A stretch of 64,000 nt of DNA from Aurelia coerulea. Taxonomy: Eukaryota; Cnidaria; Scyphozoa; Semaeostomeae; Ulmaridae. The stretch is taken from positions 16,902,501 to 16,966,500 of the forward strand of contig CM076949.1 in NCBI GenBank assembly GCA_039566865.1. Reading direction: 5' to 3'. The notes beneath the pieces were generated by a model. It was not told the DNA's origin. It made no database searches and saw nothing but the letters and a program-made list of their open reading frames with translations. Made by a program: the position numbers and the translations under genes. Numbering within the stretch: position 1 is the stretch's first letter; every line of letters starts with the position of its first letter. Positions 22,144-32,800 of this stretch are shown piece after piece.

Positions 22144-22335
22144 TAGACTTGCTCCAAGTCTACTGTATTCAGTGGACCTTCAGCAATAAAAGAACATAAT
22201 TTCTTCTGCGGGGGCGTAAGCTACTAAGGTAATGCTGCGATCCTTCGCAGCGTCACCTTAGTAGCTTACGCCCCGCAGAAGGAATTATGTTCTTTTATTG
22301 CTTATGGTCCACTGAATAGACTTGGAGCAAGTCTA
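22144..22335. repeat. 192-bp near-perfect palindrome
   Basis: Arms of about 86 bp starting TAGACTTGCTCCAAGTCTA pair with the complementary right arm, with only a few differences. The loop itself contains GCTGCGATCCTTCGCAGC, a second hairpin. It is either an insertion or part of the surrounding element. Confidence 0.85.
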
Positions 22336-22402
22336 ACTGTCAGACAACTTTTTCCCTTTGTGTTTCTTAATCCCTTTTGTCTTTATGGCGCCGAGCAAAA
22401 AC

Positions 22403-22705
22403 CTATGCCTTATTTCGTACTTTGTGCATTTCTTTTGGATAGGCAGTACAAGCTAACATGGCCGCTAAAGCGCAGCGTATTGAAGTGACTAAAGATTTCA
22501 TAAATTTATGGAAGGAAGAAAAAGCGTGTATGCCAAATTCAAAGAGGCTTGGGAGTTCGTCAAAATTTTCTGAGGACAATCTCAGAAACTTTTTGTACTC
22601 TTCTTTATCTTCAAGGCAAATTCTTGCAATCAATAGCGTACTTTCAATGCCAAACTCATTTAACCCAACAAACAGATCTTGCCTTTTTTTCGCAACCTTT
22701 TTCAT
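22403..22705 (-). pseudogene. Fragment resembling a Harbinger transposase N-terminus
   Basis: A 100-residue frame with EDKEEYKKFLRLSSENFDEL, which resembles the FLRMS.E.FDELL segment upstream of the DDE domain in HARBI1-type nucleases. No DDE residues are present and the frame ends early. Assignment is tentative. Confidence 0.35.
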
Positions 22706-22868
22706 GCTGCAGCATATTCATACTCAGAGTCCATTGTGCAATGAGAGACTTCCAAAAGATCGTTTCAATTTATTGGATGAATGTAAACAGAACTTCTCAT
22801 CCAACTAATTGGAACATCACATTTATAGAATCCAATTAGGCCTACCTAGTAGTGTATTTTAGGCTTTA

Positions 22869-23423
22869 CTTATTACCTTGCTTCAATCGGGAAGATGATT
22901 GAGCCAAACGAAGCGTAAAAAGTAAATACACAGTTTAGCATTAAAAAAAATGTCTCACACGACTTCGTTGCTTCTTTTTCTTTGAGTTTAGTTGCTCTTT
23001 TCTGTCGGTCGATTCGTCTTGTGTGTTTTCTATCTTCTAGCTTTCAAAAATGGTACCAGCAACTCTTTCTGAAACTGAGGCTAGTCAGTGTGTCGTGCCC
23101 GGTCGTGCCTAATTCTCCTCCGCAATTTCTCAATGCCGAAGGTAATGGCGTAGAATGAAGACATGTTTGTTGTTGCTTGTTTGAGTAAAGTAAAAGCCTT
23201 CTGATGTCTTAGTTTGGTACGGTTTATTTGACATGATCGAGTTGGTCATTGCTGAAAGTTTAATTGGAAACCTCAATGCCCATATGATGCAGAGAAGGAC
23301 GTTACGGTGAACGTGAACAACACCTGACTTGATGATGGCCTAATAGGGCTAGGCTAGCAGTTTCAAAGAAGAACCATCAGAAAGAAATCCACGGATAATC
23401 TGCTGACTGAGCTACGATAGAAG
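22869..23423. promoter_or_regulatory. Presumed 5' flank/5'UTR of the TP53I13-like gene
   Basis: Non-coding sequence immediately upstream of the signal-peptide exon. Short upstream ATGs (for example near 23334, closed by TAA within a few codons) suggest part of it is 5'UTR with small uORFs. No TATA box or start site can be placed with confidence. Confidence 0.3.
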
Positions 23424-23852
23424 ATGCTGAACAACCATTTAAAATTAACCTTTATTTTACTATTGATTATTTCGCTTCCAGATATTAGTTCATGTGGAAG
23501 TAAACTCTTTGTTGGCAACAAAAACAAAAGCAGAGATTCGTCGCAACAGCATGCGAATGGTGGGAATGTCAGTGAGCTTCAACAACACACTGATAACATT
23601 GTAAAGCAAAACGAAACACAAAACCACTTGCAAGAAAGCAGTTTGACACTATTAAGGTTAAACTCTACAATCAATCCAGTAAAAATACATTCAACAAATA
23701 GTGAAATAAAACTTCATAATGTTGGCACAAAACACAAGCTTACCCCTACTAGTACTACCCCTACTACATCAGAGACAGCAATGTTGAATAACAACAGCCC
23801 AAAAAAGTTATCAAGTAGCTTTGCAATTGGAAACTCAAGTAAAATTAGAAAG
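23424..23852 (+). CDS. TP53I13: TP53I13-like exon 1 (signal peptide)
   Basis: Starts MLNNHLKLTFILLLIISLPD, a clear signal peptide, with likely cleavage near Cys24-Gly25. The rest is low-complexity and polar, with NVS, NET, NST and NSS sequons and a TPTSTTPTTS stretch, suggesting a glycosylated extracellular stalk. It ends in phase 0 at AAG with donor GTGAGA. The frame runs on for only 14 codons into the intron before a stop, so a short secreted isoform by intron retention is conceivable. Confidence 0.75.
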
Positions 23853-26800
23853 GTGAGAAATCTTATCAGATCTGCTGGGTCCCTTCTACTATGAGAAAAA
23901 CATTGGTATTCATCCATCAAATACATATGGTATAGTATAGTTAGATTTTTTATATTAATCTAAAATTTTAGAGAGCCTGTAAATATGAAGTGCCAGCATA
24001 TCTGGGGTTTGCCTGTAAATATGAGGTTGGCAAGATCAAAGGTACCAGGTGAATATTTTAAAAGGCGTTTGAAAAGATTCTGCTCCCTCAATATCAAAGC
24101 AATAATATTGAAAACTGTCTTGTTTTATTCCCAATATTCCCAATTAGGTTCAGTAATTTATCCAGTTTTAATTCGCCATTCCTTCCCATCGATATGAGAC
24201 CTTTTTGTACAGAAAGTCTCTTTCAAAAACCTACAAAAAGGAGGGAAAATGACAAACAAAATTTTGCTTTGTTTTCCTTCATAACAATAATGACACTCGC
24301 ATGCATTCATGCATTTGGTCCTCTTGGGAGAATGGAATCCCCCTGAATAAGTTATTCATACCAGGGGGAAGACTTTCATTCCCATAACAGGATAGCATGC
24401 ATGCTAAAGCATTCTCAAGTCATTGCTATAAGGTAAACACATTAAGGAAACTTATGCATAATTTTAGCATGTTTTTTAAGGTTTCTCAAGGGGACATCTT
24501 TTAGAAATCCCTTGTAAAATCTTAACGGAGTGACCGATTTCAGCAAGGAAAAATTAAAAAAGTTTTTGAACATGCTAGCTATTCAACTAGATATTGCACA
24601 ATAACATTGCTTATATATTTAGAGAGCAGTAGTCTTTCAAACTCCGGGCCATTTTTTCACCCGTTATCAGGGCCGCCGAGAGCGAGGGCGGGCCCCGGGG
24701 CAACTAGTGGATGCGGGCCCCTTGCTTGGGACTGGCACCGAAAGCGTAGATTAATAGGTCCCTCAAGGCCCTCTAACTTTTGCGTTATGTTGTTGTTGTT
24801 ATCACTCCCTTTGTAGCAGCAAGTCAACAGAGGGAGGGGGCGAAACAAGAGAATTTTGGAATGAGCCTACTACGAGTGCACAGTTGTGAATTCCAAAACA
24901 TGAAAATCGTGAATTTTCATGTCGGATTTTGTGACTGAAGTGCAATGCAATGTCTAATCCTCATCAATTTCTAGCAGCAAAATGATCCATGGTATGAACT
25001 AGGCATGTCAGAATGAAATTCTATTGTGGGAGGCTAGAACTTGATGCGAGCGCAGCGAGCAAAAGTGGGATCCGGGGGCTCGCCCCCGGGAAAATTTTTC
25101 ATGACCACGCCCTTTAGATCGCTGGAAAATGCATCATTTTTGTAAAATCTGCCATTTAAAGGATCGTGACTGATGGAGGTTTTTCTAAATTTGAAAAAAG
25201 AAATCGCAGCCACTATATATACCGGGTCCACCAAAATAAACTATGCACGTTTGACAAGCCAGAATAAATCGTACACTGGACTGATTTTGCAAATTTATGA
25301 CTAAATCATTTGCAGAAAGCCTGAATTAGATACTGGGTTTTTTTGCAAATTTTTCATTTTCAGTTTTTAGAGCTAGAAGCGAGTTTCCTAAAATGTTAGC
25401 TTTCGAAAAGACTGAAAAACGATCCAAAATCATCGATCAAGTTTTCTAAAGAATCAACATGAATGGGCAAAGAGAGAACTTGTTCGTGGTGATTTGCGCT
25501 TTCGAAATTGAATGATTGTAATTTGCTGTACGAAAGTTCGTACTAAACCCCCAAATGCCCCTGAAAACGTTTTCTCTTTATTCATTCATGTTGAATCTTT
25601 TAAAATTTGATCATTTTTTTTTCATTTTATCAATATTTATACACGAAAAACCTTTCAGCGTATTTACAAATTATCTCAAAGAAAAAATTTAAAGAAAAAA
25701 TTGTAAATAATTTAAATATGCTGCTCTACCAAGGGGTCGTGTTTGGGTTTTGTAGGTTCAAAAGATACTTTCTAAAACCTGTTTTAAAACGAGCGATTGA
25801 TTCTTGTTCTCGAATGTTGTCCGGGATATCATTCCAATTTTTGACACCAGAGAGGTAGAAACTTCGCTTTGCATATTCTAACCTAACTTTGGGAATTTGC
25901 AGATCTCCATGATTTCTGGTTCTATGCTCTGAAATCATGGATCTTTCAGTGAACTTATGGCGAAGATTTTCAGGACAAAGGCCATGCAGAATTTTATATG
26001 TCATGACTCCTTTGTCAAATGAGAGCAAAGACTTTACATTGAGCCATTTACAGTTCCAACCGTCCTTATACTTGGCGTTCAGTATTAGCTTCTTTGCCCT
26101 TGTCTGTAATCGTTGCAGTTGGGATAGTTTGGTGTTGGAAAGAGTACACCAAACAATGTCGCCATAGCAAAGGTGGCTTTCAAAGAGAGCTTTGTAGACC
26201 TGGTCAAGTTTCCTTTGCGGAAGGATGTCTTTCAGCTTTCTCAGGGAGCTCAAGCCCCCTTTAAGCTTGTTTTTGATAGTTTTGTACTACTCTTTCCAAG
26301 TAAGGCTCTCATCAATGTTGATTCCTAAATATTTTGTCTTGTCAACCCTTTTGATAACTTCATTATTGAGGACAAGATCTGGCAAATCATCACCTACCCT
26401 ATTCAATTGTCGCCTATGGCTTATAACCATATATTCACTTTTGCTGGCATTCAAACTAAGTTTATTGATCCTCATCCATTTCGATATATTTTCTAGCTCG
26501 TTTTTCAAATCTGTTAGAAGTTCATTCAGGTTTTCCGACGCGATATTCACACATGTATCATCGGCATACATATTTGGGTTCATGCTTTCCAGACAGTTCT
26601 CAAAATCATTAATGTATAGTATGAAAAGCAAGGGTCCCAAACACGAGCCCTGCGGAATACCACACTTTATGCTGCTTGTGCTGGAGCTAGCTCCATCAAA
26701 ATAACAGAACTGCTCCCTATTGGTCAGATAAGAAGTGAACCAGTCGTGGGAAGTACCGTCGGCACCATACTCTCGTAGCTTTGACAATAAGATTTTATGG

Positions 26801-29800
26801 TCAACGGTATCGAATGCTTTTTTAAGATCAAGAAATATACTCAAGTTTATTTTACCCTCATCAGAGTTCTTGAACTATGGGTCTATAACATTCAATAGAC
26901 ATGTCAGTGTACTGTGCAGTTTTTGAAATGCAAATTGGTTCAAACAAAGTTTGTTTTGCTCTTTCAGATTCTCCATTAATTGGTCGTGTGCAATTTTTTC
27001 TAATATCCTCGACACAACTGATAGTACTGAAATAGGCCGGTAATTGTTTACATCTGCTTTAGCGCCCGCCTTATAAATTGGTGTTACTCTGGCTAATTTC
27101 CAGGTATGGGGGAAAATACCCCTTTCTAAAGATGCATTGTATATTAGTGTCAGTGGTTTTGACACAAAGTCTACAGCATTTTTCAATATTTTGACGGGGA
27201 TTCTGTCAGCACCAGGAGATTTGGAGTTATTCAGGGCTCTTATAGCGCGTTCTACATACCCTACGCTTACTGGCTGTAATTTAAATTTGGCACCATTGGA
27301 GTTGTTTCCAAGGTTGACTTTTAATTTTCTCCGCTAACTTAGGTCCAACCGTCGTAAAATGTTTGTTGAAAGCTTCTGAAATTTGCGAGGATGATTTAAG
27401 TTCTGTACCTTCGAAAAAGATGTTTTGAGTAACAGTGTGATTTGAGTTCTTATGCAAAACCTTATTTATTGTTTTCCACATAGCCTTCGGATTGTTTTGC
27501 GTTTCGTCAATAAGGTTATGGTAATATTCCTGTATCCTTGTACGAAGTTGATTAGTGACTTTGTTCCGCAATTTCTTATAGTCTGACCAATAGGAAGCAT
27601 CTTTCTCAGATCTCTTTTTAGCTAAATCACGTTCCTTCATCAGGCTTTTTAATTCGGCTGTAATCCAAGGAGCATGATGGCTAGTTACCTTTCTACGCTT
27701 TAGTGGTGCATGCACCTCTAGAAGAGACGAAATAACACTATTAAAAACGGAGGCCATGAGATCAGGGTCACCATCAGTCGGAGCAAGAATCTCGTTCCAG
27801 TCAATGGCTGACAATTCGTCTAGGAATAGCTGCTTATCGTAGTTTCTAAGGCTACGCGTTTCGACTTGTTTTACTTGCTTAACTATCAGTCGCTTTGCAT
27901 TTATTTTCCTTATTGCAAAGATAAGGTAGTGATCCACCGTCCCTAGCTTTAGCACATTCGCTCTCAGAATGTAATTTGGGCGATTTGTGGCAAAGTGATC
28001 TATGAGAGTCTTGGAAGTATGGGGAGCACCATCTTTCTCTAGAACAGCTACCCTAGTATATTCATTTATTTGCTGCTCAAATTGGAACTCGGAGTAAATT
28101 GATTTTATGCTTTTGGTGCACCTATCGTTGCGATTTTTGAGATCACAGTTAGTGTCACCGATCAAGATGATCTCTTTACCCTCTGCATCTACAGCTGAGA
28201 GTAGGTTCCTTAATGCCGCAAAACTATCCTGGTCGTTGCCCTGCGAGGGGGTCTGTACCAACAAATGACTATGAAGCTTTTGGCACGAAGGGGGGTGATC
28301 TCTACGGCCACAATTTCCAATAGTGGATCATCAATATCATATCTACGATTATGGCTAATGGTCGAATTTACATAGATAGCTACACCACCGCCGTTAACAT
28401 CTCTATCTTTACGGTGAATTTCAAAGCCGTCTAGGTCTACCTCTGGGTCCTTAATATCTTTACTTAACTTAGTTCCATTCAAACCCAGAATGTGAAACTT
28501 GTGCTCGTTTATCACGTGCTCAATTTCACAATGGTGCTTACGTAATGATACAACATTAAGCACTGCAATTCGTAAACCTCTGTTTGTCTGTTTACCTATA
28601 CTACGTTGTGATTTGTTTAGATTTTTCTCTGAACCTGTGTATCCCTACCAATACTCTACATATTTCTTGACATTACGTGCAAATCTTTTGGCTCCTCCTT
28701 GGTTAATATGTAAACCATCATCACAAATATTACCATATAAAATATTGTCATTATCGATAAAATCTATACCCTGTAGCATAAGTTCTTCTTTTAAAATCTT
28801 GTTCGTTTGAAATACTTTAACATTCATACCATTTGCTGCAGCAATACCCTTCCTTCTGAAAATAGACGAGTATGCGAGCTGAGCTTTGGAATTTTTCTGC
28901 TTGATTTTCTTGAAGGTTTTGATAACCTTTTCTGCAACTTCTTCTGGGGTGGAATCACGCAGATTATTGGTGCCTGCATGCATGATTATCACATCCGCCT
29001 CAGAATCTACGTGATTGGCTGCCTCCTCAACTTTCATTCCTGATTTTGCATTCAAGACAACTTCGTGATGGTTGTTTGACATTTTATCAGCGTCCATTCT
29101 ACGAAGCTGGGAGTCACCGACCATGCAGATATGGATTGGATTGTGCGATCTTTCGTTGGGAACCGATCGGTTGGACTGCGATATCAACGTTTTTTTATCG
29201 TTTTCAATGTTCTCGAAAATGAACATTTTAAGACACTTGCTTCTAGCTCTAAAAACTGGAAACGGAAAAATTTGCAAAAAGTCCTAGAATCTAATTCAGG
29301 CTTTCTGCTAACGATTAAGTCATAAATCGTCAATATCGGTTTAGTGTACGATTTACTGTGGCCTGCCAAACGTGCATGGTTTATTTTGGCGCACTCGGTA
29401 GATTATTTTTGAATTGCATAATATCAAAAAGGACAGATCTTCCGACGGGCCTGAAGAACGTAGATAGAAAAGTAATACATTTTCTGACAGAGTTTATTTC
29501 TTCGAAAACATCTCAGTAATTGCATGAGCAATATTTTCAGTAGCTTATTCTCAATACGATTTAACGAAACAACGTTGATAGCAACGAGGAGATGTAGACT
29601 CGCCGTTCGATTTCTGTGCATTTTTGTTGTTGTTTACATTCGGCCAGAGAAACTTACAACACAACACAAAGTTTATTGCAATTGAAATGATCTAAGGCCC
29701 GTGATATCATTTGAACTTGAAAGTGCAATGGACAAGAAGAAAATTTGATTTTGCCGGGGCCCCTTGCGGGACCCAGCTAGATGATATCATTGCAACATAC

Positions 29801-32800
29801 AATGGAAAAACAAAGCTTCAGTTTTACGGGGCCCGGGCCCCCCCCCCCTCTCGGCGGTCCTGCCCGTTATTATTCGTAGGTTACAATCAGTCATATTCTA
29901 TTGTGAAGGAGACAAAGGTGAAACATAAGGCCTGGTTTCGACCGAAGGAAACGATAGGCTTTTCCAAGGGCGGGGGTCAACACACAGTGTGCCCAGGGTG
30001 GGAAAAATTAATTTTCGAGTTTTGATTTTGAACCTTTAAGGGATATTTTTCAATTGCATATACCCTATACTAAAAGGTGCAAAAAACCAGACTTCAAAAT
30101 ATCCATCCGTTGCAGAGATACAGCACTTCAAAGTTGCAAGTTTCACAAAACTTAACTGAACGAATGCTGCAAGCAGCATTTTGTCTCAAATAGTATGCAT
30201 CAAACATTTTATCATTGATTTACTTCCCCTAAAGTTACAGCGATTGCAATAGACTTATTCAAAAGCTGGGGAAATAAGCTTTCTAACTATCATCAATAGA
30301 ATTTGATATTGGCAATGAAACGATTTCAATTTTGGGAGCAAACTTGTGACTTAGAGAGTTTTCATTTCTCTTCTCGCCGTCTGTAACATCTTGTTACATT
30401 TTATAGATTTCAAAAAATGCGGGTCATTGCGGGGATATGCCGTTGCTCCCTTGTTATTGCATGCACTTCGAGGGAGTAGAAAATGCTAATTTCACTTAAG
30501 GGGGGATAAGGGCAAAGGGTGGGGAAGTGTTTCAAAACGGTGCTTCCGGCGTCAAAATTACAAAAGTTCTTGCCCTTATATGTTCTGTTTATGTTGCACT
30601 ACCTGTAGGAAAACATTTCGTTTAATACGATGATGCTTTCCTCGATATAATACCAGCCTTAGCTCGTCCCAAACTTAAATTTGAAGAAGGAGGTTGATTG
30701 GCAGGGGGTCAAAGGAGCGGAAGGGGGTGGTAAAGTGCGACGCTTTTTTCAAAAATAGAATAATAGGAGCTTATCGCCATATTATGAATTTCGATATTGC
30801 ATTCCTCCATCAACAGTATTGCATAACAAACACTGTATGCATTTTAGGGGAAACCATTCACATGTACATTGATGCTATCTTCATCTCTTCAGTCTCAAAA
30901 TTGTGGTGCACGTTTTTGTGCGTCATCTCCTACTTCTCCACACACTAAACAACATGGACATGGCCGTTTTGAGGCAACAAAGGGATTTGACACAATAAGC
31001 ACACGTCGGAATATGCCATGAATGTTCTTTTTTACTGAAGTTTGCCCTGCCCGTGCACATTACCCACTTTGAAATGACATTACATGTTTGTTCCAGCTTT
31101 CTAATGGATTCTAACTCCACTTTGCAATTGATTTTGCCATTCAAGAAAGCTATTTTTCTCCTGCATATTTTACAACTAATATTGAATTTTCAAATTTACT
31201 AACTACATTAAAAGAAAGGTGCAAGAAATATAGTAATTATTTGCAGTAAACAAATAAAACCTCACTTTTTGTCGAAAACAACTCAGTTCTTGGTAGTAAA
31301 CAACTCGAACTCATACAAACCAGTTCACAAGTTTTTCTTTATTCCTTGAGATATATATCGAAATGGTTATAGTGAAACACCCTAGTCTTCAAAACTTTAC
31401 GCAATAAAGAATACATTTTTGCAACATGAAGGAATCTAGTAAAGAAAGATGGACATGAAACCACTTCATATTCCCATGGGAATATTGGGTCCCAGACCTC
31501 GTAAATAGTAATTATTTCACTCAAGCTTGTTGTCTTTACCATTGCTGATTCCTGATGCACTCTTGAAACCTTCTCAGACAATACCAGCAATAAATTCAAT
31601 ATAGTGCTATTTTGTCAAAATCGCCCAAATAAGGAAATTTGCCCCAGCACCCCCCTATTTCGGAAAATTGTAAGATATCCTTCATGTCATGTCCTCCTTT
31701 GGAAAACCTTTCTAACGAGCCCTCAACCATATTTTTATCAGTTTTCTTTCTCGCGCCATGAATTTATTCTCGAAATCGGAGATCTGGGCACACTGTGCAA
31801 CAGTCTAAGGATTTCTGCCAAATGGACATCTTTTGTAAGAAAATCCGTGAGGAAATCCATTGTTTCAATAAGTAGTAATAAGTTATAAGTAACTTTGTAA
31901 GGGAATCCACGAAAACAACCATCCAATCTTTTTCCTTTCTTTTCCTTTTCTCGTACTGGATTTAAAAGGTTTCAGTCGTAAAAAAACATTCTTCTCGCTC
32001 AAATATTTTGTTTCATTGCGACAGCATTTTGCAGCATTTTGTATCGGACTTTCAATGTGATAGGAATGGCCTTCCTTTACTTGGCCCTTTCTTATGCGTT
32101 GCAGATGAAGATCGTAGTAAAAGCTATCATGCCACTCTGAAAGCTCATTTGCAATCTTATCCACAAAGGTGATATCTTGAACAACTTTGAAGGAGAGTTA
32201 GGTCTGGTTTAACGAGAAATTTTTAATTTCATGAGCATACACTCGATGGTTTTTTCACTCCGTAAAAATCTTGTGCACCTTTCGCAAAAATTCCTTTGTT
32301 TCAAAACAAATCTGTAAACAATCCCTAAGGATCCTATTCTCATAAAAATATCTCGTATGCTTTTTCAGAAGAGTGATACACCCCTCAGCACTTCAATGAG
32401 CGGGTGCCACAATGGATAGCTTTCCAAATCTCAAAATTCCAAACCTTTTTTTATCCGTAACAAGGACTACAAAGCACAAAACCTTGCAACAAAACTATGT
32501 TTTGAATGTAGAATTTCAATCTAGAGTCAACATTTAATGTGATAATTTGAAAAATGTCCATAACGACGGCGGTTTCCCGAAATAGGAAATGTCTCAATTC
32601 ATTTTTAAAGAGCTTATCTTGCTAAACTCTCTTACATATTTCAATTGGAAGCAACTACACGTTTTTTTTTATAAGAAAGTGGTTTATAAGAAACCAGTAA
32701 CTTTGTCCAAGAAGTAGTAAGAAACTTTTAAAACTTAAATTTGAAGATATCATAGCAAATACGTTGTTGAACCATTATTATTATCCATTTGATGTTTTAA

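Larger units (their letters stand above)
21995..22868. mobile_element. Harbinger-like element remnant with internal palindrome
   Basis: The termini TAAAGCCTGAAATACACTA (left) and TAGTGTATTTTAGGCTTTA (right) are inverted repeats. The subterminal regions share ATCCAATT/AATTGGAT words. A minus-strand frame inside (22403-22705) resembles the N-terminal part of a HARBI1-type nuclease, and a perfect-looking palindrome lies at 22144-22335. The duplication is unclear, so the class rests on the ORF fragment. Confidence 0.55.
25614..29186 (-). mobile_element. 5'-truncated LINE with SGNH, endonuclease and RT domains
   Basis: Minus-strand order from 29186 down: SGNH-hydrolase end of ORF1, AP endonuclease, reverse transcriptase, C-terminal region, then an A-rich tail (GATAAAATGAAAAAAAA at 25635-25614). 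It is 5'-truncated within ORF1 and has several frameshifts and a stop in the RT, so it is inactive. ATCA occurs at both junctions (25610-25613 and 29183-29186), a possible short duplication. It belongs to the same broad CR1/L2-like group as the copy at 35-39.8 kb but is clearly diverged from it. Confidence 0.85.
25222..29398. mobile_element. Mariner-like foldback interrupted by a LINE
   Basis: The left part 25222-25613 starts CCGGGTCCACCAAAATAAAC and passes the centre of the family consensus. The right part 29187-29398 ends GTTTATTTTGGCGCACTCGG. TA flanks both ends (25220-25221, 29399-29400). Together they reconstitute one element like 6751-7352. The inserted LINE separates TTGATCA from AACGTTTTTTTATCG. 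Confidence 0.82.
24668..29862. mobile_element. hAT-like element with 8-bp TSD, host of two nested insertions
   Basis: The left terminus CAGGGCCGCCGAGAG and right terminus CTCTCGGCGGTCCTG are inverted repeats (one mismatch), extending into GC-rich GGGCCC runs. The 8-bp duplication CCCGTTAT is at 24660-24667 and 29863-29870. CAG...CTG ends plus an 8-bp duplication are diagnostic of hAT. Without the nested material it would be about 1.0 kb and non-coding, hence non-autonomous. The word CCGGGGGCTCGCCCCCGGGA near 25070-25090 is a further hairpin. Confidence 0.78.

Noticed and set aside
23714..23926. Minus-strand frame overlapping the signal-peptide exon
   Set aside because: Shadow of exon 1, with no independent start or splice support.
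26225..26704. 159-codon plus-strand frame
   Set aside because: It is antisense to the RT domain of the minus-strand LINE; sequence constraint comes from the RT.
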